Source: an uncultured Blautia sp. (GTDB lineage Bacteria > Bacillota > Clostridia > Lachnospirales > Lachnospiraceae). Taken from it: a DNA stretch of 64,000 bases. Below are positions 7,835-16,310 of this stretch, in pieces. The stretch lies in assembly GCF_934372025.1 (NCBI RefSeq), contig NZ_CAKROJ010000007.1, positions 1 to 64,000 of the forward strand, read 5' to 3'. The translations under genes and the position numbers were made by a program. Position 1 is the first letter of the stretch. Each line of letters starts with the position of its first letter. The notes under the pieces were generated by a model, which did not search any database, had not been told where the DNA came from, and saw only the letters and a program-made list of their open reading frames with translations.

Positions 7835-9346
7835 TTAGTTAAGGAATCCGAAAAACTGATCATATGCAGTTCCATCAGCCTGCTGATTTTCAAAATCCTG
7901 CAGAAGACTGTCTGTGCTCTGATCTCCCTGATCCTGTCCTTCATCCTCAGACTGTGCAGCTTCCTTAGAGTCTTTTTCACCTTTGTCTGCATCTTTATTC
8001 TCACCAAGTGTTACTGTAACTTTCTTTTCTTTATAAGATTCACCATTGGCAACTTCCAGAGTTACTTCAACTTCTTCGCCTGGCTCATAGTACTCAAGGC
8101 GGCTTACCAGTTCATCAATACTGCGTACTCTCTTGCCATCGAATTCTGTAATGATAGATTTGGATTTGATTCCCGCTTTATCTGCAGCTCCGCCTTCTAT
8201 TACTTCTGAAACAAGAACGCCATCCGGTACACCATAATACTGGGAAGCTTCATCGCTTACTGTCATACCTGTGATGCCAAGTACACCATGATTGTCCACT
8301 TTATCTCTCGGAGTCTCATTCATCAGATCTTCCAGCGTATCTGTTACATCTGAAATTGCAATCGCATATCCCATACCTTCAACTTCTGTAGAAGCAAGTT
8401 TTGCAGAATTGATACCGACAACTTCTCCATCCATATTCAAAAGAGCACCGCCACTGTTACCAGGGTTAATAGCTGCATCTGTCTGAATCAGATTTGTGGC
8501 ATCGGAATCTTCATCTTCTTCAACACCTGTGTCACTGATTTTACGATTCTTGGCACTTACGATACCAGTTGTTACAGACTGACCATAACCAAGTGCATTA
8601 CCGATTGCAATAACCTGCTCGCCAACCTTCAGATCATCTGAACTACCAATCGTAGCTACCTCGATCTGATCCATAGTGTCATCAGAAATATCCGAAAGTG
8701 CTACAGAAACAACTGCAAGGTCTTTATCCTCATCGTATCCATTTACAGTAGCCTCGTAGGTTTCTCCATCAATGCAGGTAACGGATACGGTATCTGCACC
8801 GCTTACTACATGATAATTAGTAGCGATCAGAAGACTGTCATCATTTTTACCAACAATAATACCGGAACCGCTGCCTTCAACTTCCTGCTGTGTTGTATAT
8901 CCCTGACTTCCGCTAAATCCATAATATCCAAGATAATTCTGAACATCCTGTACAGATTTTGTTGTGATAGCTACTACAGACTTCATTCCTTCTGCTGCGA
9001 TATCAGAAACATCAAGACTTCCCTTTGTCCTGCTCTCGGATTCCTCTTTGCTGTCATCTGTTTTTTCTTCAGATTTATCCTCACTTTTCTTTTTGGATTT
9101 TGTCTGAAGAAGTGTTGCATTGTCATTCTTGGATGCAGCTTCTACTGTATTGCTGTTCCATCCTGTAATTGAGTTAATTCCTTCAAAAGAACCTGCTGCA
9201 AGTCCGCCTGCAAGTACTGCACAAAGAGCAATTCCTGCTGCTTTTTTCACTTTTTTTCTCATTCTTTCTTTTGGATCATTGTCCTTGTTCATATTATCAT
9301 TCATGTTATTGTTCATCATTTCATTGATATCTTTATCGCTCATCAA
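7835..9346 (-). CDS. htrA: membrane-anchored HtrA/DegP-family serine protease
   Basis: A 503-aa surface protease for misfolded proteins outside the membrane. Order: an Asn/Asp/Met-rich cytoplasmic N-terminus (1-30), one membrane segment (about 37-55, IALCAVLAGGLAAG), a charged Lys/Glu linker (about 83-107), a trypsin-like domain with triad H179 (ATNYHVV), D209 (DKDLAVV) and S298 (NPGNSGGALL), a PDZ domain (about 355-445), and an acidic tail. Single gene with AGGAGG before the ATG and a terminator after it. A CssRS-like stress circuit controls such genes in Bacillus, but none is visible here. High confidence. Confidence 0.95.
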   Translation of the reverse strand: MMSDKDINEMMNNNMNDNMNKDNDPKERMRKKVKKAAGIALCAVLAGGLAAGSFEGINSITGWNSNTVEAASKNDNATLLQTKSKKKSEDKSEEKTDDSKEESESRTKGSLDVSDIAAEGMKSVVAITTKSVQDVQNYLGYYGFSGSQGYTTQQEVEGSGSGIIVGKNDDSLLIATNYHVVSGADTVSVTCIDGETYEATVNGYDEDKDLAVVSVALSDISDDTMDQIEVATIGSSDDLKVGEQVIAIGNALGYGQSVTTGIVSAKNRKISDTGVEEDEDSDATNLIQTDAAINPGNSGGALLNMDGEVVGINSAKLASTEVEGMGYAIAISDVTDTLEDLMNETPRDKVDNHGVLGITGMTVSDEASQYYGVPDGVLVSEVIEGGAADKAGIKSKSIITEFDGKRVRSIDELVSRLEYYEPGEEVEVTLEVANGESYKEKKVTVTLGENKDADKGEKDSKEAAQSEDEGQDQGDQSTDSLLQDFENQQADGTAYDQFFGFLN

Positions 9347-9509
9347 AATCCCCTCCTTGGAATTTTTAATTATTATCCGTGATATATTTTCTTTTGTTTC
9401 TCTTTTATGATTAAGAGTATAGGTAAGATTTGTGTTTACTTTGTGGGAAAAATGTGACCAATGTGTTAATTCTGGAAATCTTTTCTCCTCTTAACATCTG
9501 ATATAATTC

Positions 9510-9545
9510 AAAAGAGCCACACCTTTGAAAGATGTGACTCTTTAA
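9510..9545 (-). terminator. terminator of the YhgE/Pip gene
   Basis: Hairpin AGAGTCACATCTTTCAAAGG continuing to TGTGGCTCT (9513-9541) followed by TTTTG on the minus strand, about 25 bp after the stop codon. Confidence 0.8.
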
Positions 9546-9566
9546 TAATACATGAATTATCTTTGA

Positions 9567-12500
9567 TTATGCAACGCCTTTTTCTTCCAGCCAGTCAAGA
9601 AGAACAAATTTACCCTGTTTCTTTCTTCTTGCCATACGGCAGAACTGAAGAATCGTCAGTATTGTGAAAATAATTGTCAGCCCGATCAAGACGATTACAG
9701 ACTGTCGGATACTTTCACCACCGCAGATTGTGCTGCGGAATGCATTTACTGTATATGTAAATGGCAGATAATAATGGATCTTCGCTACAAAGGACGGAGA
9801 AATCTCAACCGGATAGGTTCCGGCAGATCCTGCCAGCTGAACTACCATAAAGATCAGCATCAGGAAGCTTCCCACTTTACCAAATGTAATATTGAAGAAA
9901 TACATGATGGATGTAAAGCATACCCCGGTCAGTGCTGCAAACAGAACTGTCTTCATCATTTCCACCGGAGTAAATCCATCAAATACATGCAGAAGGAGAA
10001 TTAACAGCACGCCCTGAAGAATTGCTACCGGATACAATACAGAAGCTTTGCTTCCCCACCATGCAAATCCAGATTTCAGTTTTCCTTTGTATTCTGTCAG
10101 AGGATACATCAGGCAGAATGCCAGGCATCCGACCCAAAGACCTACAGACATCATATACGGTGCCATTGCATGACCGTTATTTTCTACTGTTGTGATCTTT
10201 GTTTCTTCATCTGTGATCGGTGTTGCAAACATACTTATTGTATCATCAGATGCTTTTGTATCTTTTACTTCTTTTGCACCATCATTAAGACTGACTGCAA
10301 GCGTACTGGAACCATCTTCCAGTTTTGTGATTCCGTCCCCAAGTTCTTTGGAACCATCATAAAGTCTGGAAGAACCATCCTGGATCTGTCCGGCTCCATC
10401 TGCAAGCTGATCTGCTCCGCTGTTAAGCTTACTGTTATTAGATACCAGTTTCTGTGTTCCTTCGTGAAGCGTCTTTGTACCTGAAGCAAGCTGTTCTGCT
10501 CCGTCTGCAAGCGTTTTTGCTCCGTCTGCAAGCTGCTGTGTTCCACTTGTGAGTGCTTTATTATTTTCTGCCAGAGTTGAAACTCCGTCTGTGTAAGTTT
10601 TCAGACCATTACCAAGTGTCTTCACACCGGATGCAAGTGTTTTTCCACCTGCACTCAGCTGGCTGATACCGGATGTTACAGTGCTTCCGGCTTCTTTCAG
10701 ACTTGCAGCTCCTGTTGTCAGTGTTTCATCGTTTGCTGTCAGAGTTTCAAAGCCTGCATTTAATGCTTTAACACCCGCTGCTGCTTTCGGGAAATCTTTG
10801 GTTCCTGTCTCCAAGGTGTCAAGTGCGGAAGAAACTGCACCTGCTCCTGCATTTACCTTCTGTGCCCCGGCATAGAGCTGATCGACTGCTGCTGCCACTG
10901 CATTGATTGGATCAGAAGGTACTTCCGGAATAGAAGAAATTCCTTCTTCCATCTGTTTAGCACCTGCACTCATCTGAGAAGCACCATTACTCATATCTGA
11001 AGATTTTGTTTTTAATGTATCTGCACCACTGTTCAGTCCGGCTGCTGCCTGATTCAACTGAGATGCTGTATCATTCATAGTAGCCTGTACAGATGACAGC
11101 TGTTCGGAAGCTGCACCTGCAACTGACTGTGCCTGACCTGTATAGCTATCAGCATTTATTCCATCAACACCAGATACCCCGGCATCTGCCTGAACAAGTG
11201 AACCAATCACTGCACTGAGACTCTCTGCAGAAATCATACCATTTTCATCTGCCTGTCCCTGCAGTGCACTTAATGCAGCTGCTGCATTTGCAATCGTTGC
11301 ATTTGCTGCTGTTGTCTGGCCGTTTGCTGCCTGAACCTGTGCATTTGCCGCACTGATCTGATTATTGGCATCCTGTGCACACTGCTGAATAATACCAGTC
11401 ATACTATTAACTGCATCTGCGACAGGCTGTGTTACATTCTGCAATCCGGAAGCTGTCTGTGAAATTCCTGCACTTGCTGTATTGATCGTATCAGCTGCTG
11501 TATTCATTCCAGCTGCTGCCTGATTCATGCCATCCGCTGCACTTGTCATTCCTTTACTTGCATTTTCCATTCCGACTTTCGCCGTATTCAGACCGGAAGC
11601 CAGTTGTTTAATACTTTCTGCTGTAGTACTGTCGGCAAGCGTTTTTAACTGACTGTCAAGCTGTCCAAGTCCGTTTTCCAGCTGCTGTGTTCCGCTAGTC
11701 AGAGAACTGCTTCCATCAGAAACTGCTGCATTCAGCTGTGAAATCCCTGTTGAAACCTGATTCAGGTTTTCCAGTGCGGATAACTGCTGTGCTCCGGCCG
11801 CAAGCTGTTCTGCTCCGGCAATATACTGGGTCACACCATCTGCCAGTGTATTTGCACCACTAACATACTGAGTAGTTCCACTCTTTAATGTATCCAGACC
11901 TGTCTTCAGACTTTCTGCTCCTGTTGCGAGACTGTTAACACCAGATGTGAGCTGTGCAGAATTTGCATTTAATGTTGCCACTCCATCTGTATAGCTTTTG
12001 ACACCGGCATTTAAAGTATTCACTCCACTTGTCAATGTAGGAACTTTATCAGTAAGCGTACCAACACCTTCATCAAGCTGTGATGCACCGCTGTCTACCT
12101 GTGAAACACCATCTGTGTACTCTTTCAGTCCTTCCGTCAGTGTCTCAGCACCACTTTTAAATGTCAGAGTACTGTCTGCAAGTTTTTTCAGATTAGTTGT
12201 GATGGTTTTATTTCCATCAGAGGCAGTTGTCAGACCATCTTTGATCTCTGTTGAGCCATCAGCAGCTTCCTGCATACCGTCTCCAACAGTACCAATCTGA
12301 TCAAACACTGTCTGCGTATAGGTTTCTGTTACTTTTGAAGCAACAGCCTCTCTGATCTTTGAGAGAGCCGTTTCACTCATCTTGGAAGCAATATAGTTTA
12401 TTCCAGGATTCGTTTCATATTTCAATTCCATTTTCTTCGGATTGTCATCCATCAGTGTAGAAGCATCAGAGGAAAAATCTTCCGGAATCGTGATTACCAT

Positions 12501-12803
12501 ATAGTAAGTTCCGTTTTTCAGCCCCTGTTCAGCCTCATCACTGTCCACAAAATGAAAATCCAGTGAATCGTTGTCTTTCAGTTCATCTACCATATCCGAA
12601 CCGACACTCAACGTCTTTCCTTCATATTCTACTGATTTGTCATTGTTGACTACCGCTACCGGAAGTTTGTCAAGATTTCCATATGGATCCCACATGGATT
12701 TCAGAAACAGTCCTGCATAGATCACCGGAATCACAATGATCGCCATTACAACGATGATTAAGATCTTATTATGCCATAAGCTTTTCCATTCATTCTTGAT
12801 CAT
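9567..12803 (-). CDS. YhgE/Pip domain protein (large ABC-2-type membrane protein)
   Basis: A 1078-aa protein of the YhgE/Pip (phage infection protein) family. A first membrane helix (residues 14-34) precedes the conserved YhgE N-terminal domain, with the PVAVVNND motif near residue 50. A very long extracellular region (about 170-860) is built of short repeats in which L/A and G recur every 7-11 residues (patterns such as 'L.SGTQQLADGAKTL'). It should form an extended, coiled-coil-like stalk. About five C-terminal membrane segments (from about residue 890) resemble ABC-2 permeases. Related proteins serve as phage receptors, in type VII secretion-like export or as drug pumps; the role here is unknown. 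Divergent from a TetR regulator that probably controls it. Confidence 0.88.
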   Translation of the reverse strand: MIKNEWKSLWHNKILIIVVMAIIVIPVIYAGLFLKSMWDPYGNLDKLPVAVVNNDKSVEYEGKTLSVGSDMVDELKDNDSLDFHFVDSDEAEQGLKNGTYYMVITIPEDFSSDASTLMDDNPKKMELKYETNPGINYIASKMSETALSKIREAVASKVTETYTQTVFDQIGTVGDGMQEAADGSTEIKDGLTTASDGNKTITTNLKKLADSTLTFKSGAETLTEGLKEYTDGVSQVDSGASQLDEGVGTLTDKVPTLTSGVNTLNAGVKSYTDGVATLNANSAQLTSGVNSLATGAESLKTGLDTLKSGTTQYVSGANTLADGVTQYIAGAEQLAAGAQQLSALENLNQVSTGISQLNAAVSDGSSSLTSGTQQLENGLGQLDSQLKTLADSTTAESIKQLASGLNTAKVGMENASKGMTSAADGMNQAAAGMNTAADTINTASAGISQTASGLQNVTQPVADAVNSMTGIIQQCAQDANNQISAANAQVQAANGQTTAANATIANAAAALSALQGQADENGMISAESLSAVIGSLVQADAGVSGVDGINADSYTGQAQSVAGAASEQLSSVQATMNDTASQLNQAAAGLNSGADTLKTKSSDMSNGASQMSAGAKQMEEGISSIPEVPSDPINAVAAAVDQLYAGAQKVNAGAGAVSSALDTLETGTKDFPKAAAGVKALNAGFETLTANDETLTTGAASLKEAGSTVTSGISQLSAGGKTLASGVKTLGNGLKTYTDGVSTLAENNKALTSGTQQLADGAKTLADGAEQLASGTKTLHEGTQKLVSNNSKLNSGADQLADGAGQIQDGSSRLYDGSKELGDGITKLEDGSSTLAVSLNDGAKEVKDTKASDDTISMFATPITDEETKITTVENNGHAMAPYMMSVGLWVGCLAFCLMYPLTEYKGKLKSGFAWWGSKASVLYPVAILQGVLLILLLHVFDGFTPVEMMKTVLFAALTGVCFTSIMYFFNITFGKVGSFLMLIFMVVQLAGSAGTYPVEISPSFVAKIHYYLPFTYTVNAFRSTICGGESIRQSVIVLIGLTIIFTILTILQFCRMARRKKQGKFVLLDWLEEKGVA

Positions 12804-12898
12804 AATTATGCCCCTTTCTTTCTAGTAAAAGTCTTGTGTTCCATTAAGAGTCTTTAATTCTATTAATCAACATTGTGTTGCTTTTCTTTGCAATCCGT

Positions 12899-12927
12899 AT
12901 TATACTAAACACATAAGGTAGTTACAA
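12899..12927 (-). promoter_or_regulatory. promoter of the YhgE/Pip gene
   Basis: TTGTAA (12922-12927) and TATAAT (12899-12904) on the minus strand, with a 17-bp spacer. It lies about 95 bp upstream of the start, in the divergent region shared with the TetR regulator. Confidence 0.65.
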
Positions 12928-12954
12928 GCAACAAACTTTTTGTGTTTTGTAGAT

Positions 12955-12985
12955 TAATAGACAGTTTTTTATATATTGTCTATTA
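12955..12985. promoter_or_regulatory. palindromic candidate operator for the TetR regulator
   Basis: TAATAGACA (12955-12963) and TGTCTATTA (12977-12985) form a perfect 9-bp inverted repeat with a 13-bp AT-rich spacer, in the gap between two divergent genes. This is the usual place for a TetR autoregulatory site. The spacer is longer than in many TetR operators. Confidence 0.5.
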
Positions 12986-13052
12986 GATGTCAAAAATTGA
13001 CATTTTACATAAAACACTCTTATTTTGGGTAAAAAGATTGGGGGATTTTTAC

Positions 13053-13637
13053 ATGGCAGAAAAAATGGACCGACGCGTCCGCAAAACGAAAGCACAGCTT
13101 CGAGAAGGTCTTGCCCGGCTGATGCAACAGAAAAGCATCAAAGAAATTTCCGTAAAAGAACTGGTAGATGAGGTTGATATCAACCGTTCCACCTTTTATC
13201 TGCACTATACAGATATTTATCAGATGCTTCAGAAAATTGAAGAAGATGCAATGCAGAACATTACAGAGGTTATGAAAAAATATCCTCTTGATTCGAACAA
13301 CCCAGATTCTGTACTGCAATTTATTGTCCAGTTTTTCTCAATCATGGACAACGACCGTGATCTTTGTCTGGCTCTTCTGGGGCCTCACGGTGATATGGCC
13401 TTTGTTGAACAAATTGAAAATCTTCTGGCTAAGACGTTTTTAAGTCATCTTCCGGAGAAATTTCCTGAAAATGATCCATATATCAAGTATCCGTATTCCT
13501 TTATTTTAAATGGCTGCGTAGGGCTGATACGAACATGGCTTTCCAGCCCAAAAACTGAATCTCCAGAACAGGTTGCCCGGTTAATCTATCGCCTGATCGA
13601 AGATACCACTCAGGGATATCTGAATATGCAGAAATAA
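13053..13637 (+). CDS. TetR/AcrR-family regulator
   Basis: A 194-aa protein from the ATG at 13053, chosen because GGGGG sits 8 nt upstream; an earlier in-frame ATG at 12987 lies inside the operator region and lacks a ribosome site. The N-terminal helix-turn-helix runs from about residue 10 to 55 (RVRKTKAQLREGLARLMQQK, then ELVDEVDINRSTFYLHYTDI). The C-terminal part resembles the TetR_C_7/DUF of YhgE-linked regulators. Divergent from the YhgE/Pip gene, the most common context of this subfamily, so it is probably its repressor. The ligand is unknown. Confidence 0.88.
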   Translation: MAEKMDRRVRKTKAQLREGLARLMQQKSIKEISVKELVDEVDINRSTFYLHYTDIYQMLQKIEEDAMQNITEVMKKYPLDSNNPDSVLQFIVQFFSIMDNDRDLCLALLGPHGDMAFVEQIENLLAKTFLSHLPEKFPENDPYIKYPYSFILNGCVGLIRTWLSSPKTESPEQVARLIYRLIEDTTQGYLNMQK

Positions 13638-13640
13638 AAG

Positions 13641-13703
13641 AGACCCCCACAGAGTCTTACAGAAATTTTGAAATCATCTCTGTCTGAACCTGTGAGGGTC
13701 TTT
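13641..13703. terminator. shared terminator of tetR and the mutarotase-like gene
   Basis: Inverted arms AGACCCCCACAG (13641-13652) and CTGTGAGGGTCT (13690-13701) with a long loop that has its own ACAGA/TCTGT pairing. T-rich on the plus side and AAAAG/CTTTT on the minus side, between two convergent genes. Confidence 0.65.
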
Positions 13704-13719
13704 ATATATATTGCTAATT

Positions 13720-14367
13720 TTAATTGTGCCATGCCAGACGTTTTACATCTGCGTGTACATCACCTGTCATCCAGTCTACATCATTGGTGATCCAGTCCAT
13801 GATTCCAAGCTGACGCATTTCCCATTCAACTGTCTGCTCTCTTGCCTCTACTGTCTCTTCAACTTCCATTGTAGTGTCGATTTCATCATATCCGAAGATA
13901 TATCCACCTGCACACCAGATGCTGAAGTTGCTGTCCGGACCCGGATCTACTGCATCGCCTCTCTGATCGATCAGACCATCATGACGTCTCTTGTATTCTT
14001 CTTCACAGCCCGGTTTCAGTTTTGTCATAAACATTCTATGACGGATCAGTTCTTTATTTTCTCTCACAACGCCAAAGTTATGATACATCAGTCTCATGTC
14101 CTCGCCAGGTGTAGAGATCCAGTCAAAGGTATCCTGGATCTTTGCAGTGATCGCATCTTTCACGCTCTCTTCTTCGGCACTTAATTTAGCTCCGTCTTCA
14201 TTTTCATAATAACCAAAGATCAGGTCTTCTGCATTCCAGATACTGAAATTTTTTACTTTGTTTCGATCAAGAAATGCGGTCAGATCTGGCCAGATTTCTC
14301 CAAGTTTTTTACGATAGTCGTTCATTTTGCCTGATTTTACTTTCATTGCAAATGCATGTCTTTCCAT
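13720..14367 (-). CDS. tandem L-rhamnose mutarotase-like (DUF718) protein
   Basis: 215 aa made of two copies of the rhamnose mutarotase fold. Copy 1 (about 1-105) begins RHAFAMKVKSGKMNDYRKKL and has FSIWNAEDLIFGYYE. Copy 2 (about 110-215) begins RHRMFMTKLKPGCEEEYKRR and has FSIWCAGGYIFGYDE. Single-domain RhaM is about 104 aa and interconverts the alpha and beta anomers of L-rhamnose, acting as a dimer, so this gene may encode a covalent dimer. No rhamnose catabolic genes lie nearby, so the sugar is uncertain. Stand-alone gene with its own start signals. Confidence 0.82.
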   Translation of the reverse strand: MERHAFAMKVKSGKMNDYRKKLGEIWPDLTAFLDRNKVKNFSIWNAEDLIFGYYENEDGAKLSAEEESVKDAITAKIQDTFDWISTPGEDMRLMYHNFGVVRENKELIRHRMFMTKLKPGCEEEYKRRHDGLIDQRGDAVDPGPDSNFSIWCAGGYIFGYDEIDTTMEVEETVEAREQTVEWEMRQLGIMDWITNDVDWMTGDVHADVKRLAWHN

Positions 14368-14459
14368 TACAAAAGGCCTCCTGTCTTATGTGGTTGATTT
14401 TGTCAGATTATAAGTAACTGACTATATCCTTAACTTTCTGATACAGATTTTATCACTAT

Positions 14460-14494
14460 GCCATTCCTTACGCAAGCACATTGGAATGGCTTTT
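14460..14494. terminator. hairpin after the DUF2284 gene
   Basis: GCCATTCC (14460-14467) and GGAATGGC (14483-14490) form an 8-bp stem. The T-run is on the plus side, although the gene that ends here is on the minus strand, so its efficiency as a terminator of that gene is doubtful. Confidence 0.4.
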
Positions 14495-14510
14495 GAACTC
14501 TCATACATTT

Positions 14511-14987
14511 TTATTCATGAAACAGAATCTGCGAAAAATAACGTATCATCCCATCATCCGTCCAACAGAGCATTCCTGCCGCATCGGCCATTTTCTGTGC
14601 ATCCACACAATATGCAGACATACAGGAATGATGTTTATATGGTCCGGCGCTCATGATCAGCAAGTCAGTTTTTCCGTCTGCTTTCATTTTTTCTGCGAGT
14701 TCCTCTGTCATCTTGTTCTGCAGAAGCTTATCTTTTTTATACTGTGCAGGATCATGACTGTCCCCCTGTGTCGTCTGCAGAACCAGAGTTTTCTCATATT
14801 TTAATGCATTCTGCTTCATGTCTTCTGCAGTGCCGCATGCCGGCGGACAGGCCGGATTTACATTATAACAGCCACACAAGTTTTCTTCACAGAATGTCCG
14901 ATATTCCGGGACAAAAACCAATTCTGCCGTGTCCATTACTGCAGCTCCTGAAAATCCAAGGAGGATTGCTTCTTCCATTAAGTCCAT
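14511..14987 (-). CDS. DUF2284 predicted metal-binding protein
   Basis: 158 aa from the ATG at 14985-14987, chosen for its GGGAG site; an upstream in-frame start at 15032 would overlap the preceding gene. Cysteines are clustered: FCEENLCGCYNVNPACPPAC (residues about 34-53), then C-x3-YC near residue 130, typical of DUF2284 proteins thought to bind a metal or Fe-S cluster. The function is unknown. It starts one base after the stop of the broken AAA-ATPase gene, so it was probably translationally coupled to it, and the upstream insertion may now reduce its expression. Confidence 0.8.
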   Translation of the reverse strand: MDLMEEAILLGFSGAAVMDTAELVFVPEYRTFCEENLCGCYNVNPACPPACGTAEDMKQNALKYEKTLVLQTTQGDSHDPAQYKKDKLLQNKMTEELAEKMKADGKTDLLIMSAGPYKHHSCMSAYCVDAQKMADAAGMLCWTDDGMIRYFSQILFHE

Positions 14988-14988
14988 A

Positions 14989-16290
14989 TTAAATCTCCCT
15001 TTCAACCTTACATTCTTTCTTATAACATGCAATTCCGTATTTTATAATATTTTTCATGCCGTCTTCTTTTAATCTGGCTTCGTATTTCCTGTCTTCAATC
15101 TGACTGAGAGCCTCCTGACATGCAGCCTCTAACTTGCCATTTGCCGCATATTTCATTTCAACAACAATACCAATTCGATTTTCGCGTATTTCAATCAGAA
15201 TATCACTGTATCCGATGCCAGATTCCGCATTAGATTTCACGAGCCAGTCATCTTTATATCCCAGAAGTCCCAGAAGCAGTCCATGATAAAAGATCTCTTT
15301 TCTATCATCTTGCGAAGCAGTATCCCGAATACTGATCGTATTCCACAAATAATCGTTGAAAAGCTTTTCTATTAACACAGCATTTCCATCTTCAAATGCA
15401 TCACAAAACTGCTCTAATGTTTTTCCGTCATTTCTGGTCTTTTGACTGAACCATTCTTTAATCTGGCGGATAAATAGTTTCCTGATTTCATAGTTTGGGA
15501 TTGTAAGACAATATTTATCGTCTCCAACTGTTCCTCGCTGTGTTAGGTAGCCTGTTGTAAAAAGTACACTCCACAGATTGTCTATAGACCTGTCCAGTTC
15601 ACTGTATGTGAGTTCCTGACGGATTTCTTTGACAATTATTTCTCCGGCAATCAGCCTTTCAATTTCATCTTTTGTTTTTCCATTTGCTTCATCAATAAAA
15701 CGACGCACAATACTGTTACTGCTTGTATTTGACCAGTAATCTTCCGGTCTGGCATTCGGATCCGCACGCAGGTTATCACAATGACTAATCACATCCCAGG
15801 GACAATAAATATCTTCATTACCAAATCGATATCCATCATACCAGGATTTTACAGACTCATAATGCTCCGAAAGGCCATAATACCCCAGCATTTCTTTTAC
15901 TTCAGAATCCGTAAAGCCAAAATATTCATCAAATTGAACATTAGTAATAGACATCACTTTTAAATTGTTAAGTCCTGTAAAAATACTTTCTTTTGAAATA
16001 CGAAGACATCCCGTCAGTACAGCAAAATACAGGCTGGAATTGGTTTTCAGTACATTTCCAAGCAGATTTCTCATCAGTGTGACCATTTCCTCGTAGTAAC
16101 CATACTGAAAAGCTTTATCTAAAGGAACATCATATTCATCAATTAGAAGAATAACTTTTTTTCCATAATGTTTTTCTAATAATGCAGAAAGCCTCTTAAG
16201 AGAAGAAAGTGAACTACTCGGCAACAAGTTACCAGAGCATCTGAAGTCTGGCGGGATACCGCCTTTTTCAGGGTGCGTCCATGACACCAA
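14989..16290 (-). pseudogene. C-terminal part of an AAA-ATPase/PD-(D/E)XK protein, cut off by IS200/IS605
   Basis: From about 16208 downwards this encodes the larger part of an AAA-ATPase-like plus PDDEXK_9 protein: Walker B VILLIDEYDVP, a middle region with WYDGYRFGN, then the nuclease-like domain with D-I-x-I-E...VVEMKYA near the C-terminus. Codons between 16209 and 16290 are insertion-sequence DNA that happens to be open. The missing start and Walker A lie at 18226-18717. Fused, the two parts would give about 565 aa, the normal family length, and SSLKRLSALL continues the N-terminal NIDSL in frame. These proteins are numerous in Lachnospiraceae and their role is not established. Confidence 0.88.
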
Positions 16291-16310
16291 TACTGCTTGC
16301 CTTTCGGCTA
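16225..16310 (-). ncRNA. probable TnpB guide (omega) RNA region at the right end
   Basis: TnpB nucleases use an RNA made from the 3' end of their gene and the element's right end, with the guide taken from the flank. Here the 90 nt after the tnpB stop fold into two hairpins (16250-16263 and 16232-16251) and stop at the element boundary. This is an inference from family knowledge; neither the promoter nor the RNA ends can be read from sequence. Confidence 0.4.

Noticed and set aside
9774..12300. Open frames on the strand opposite the YhgE/Pip gene
   Set aside because: They are by-products of the repetitive low-complexity codons of the large gene, without start signals.
9567..12803. The internal repeats of the YhgE gene as a tandem DNA repeat array
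   Set aside because: The periodicity is at the protein level (7-11 residues) with varied codons. There is no uniform DNA repeat unit.
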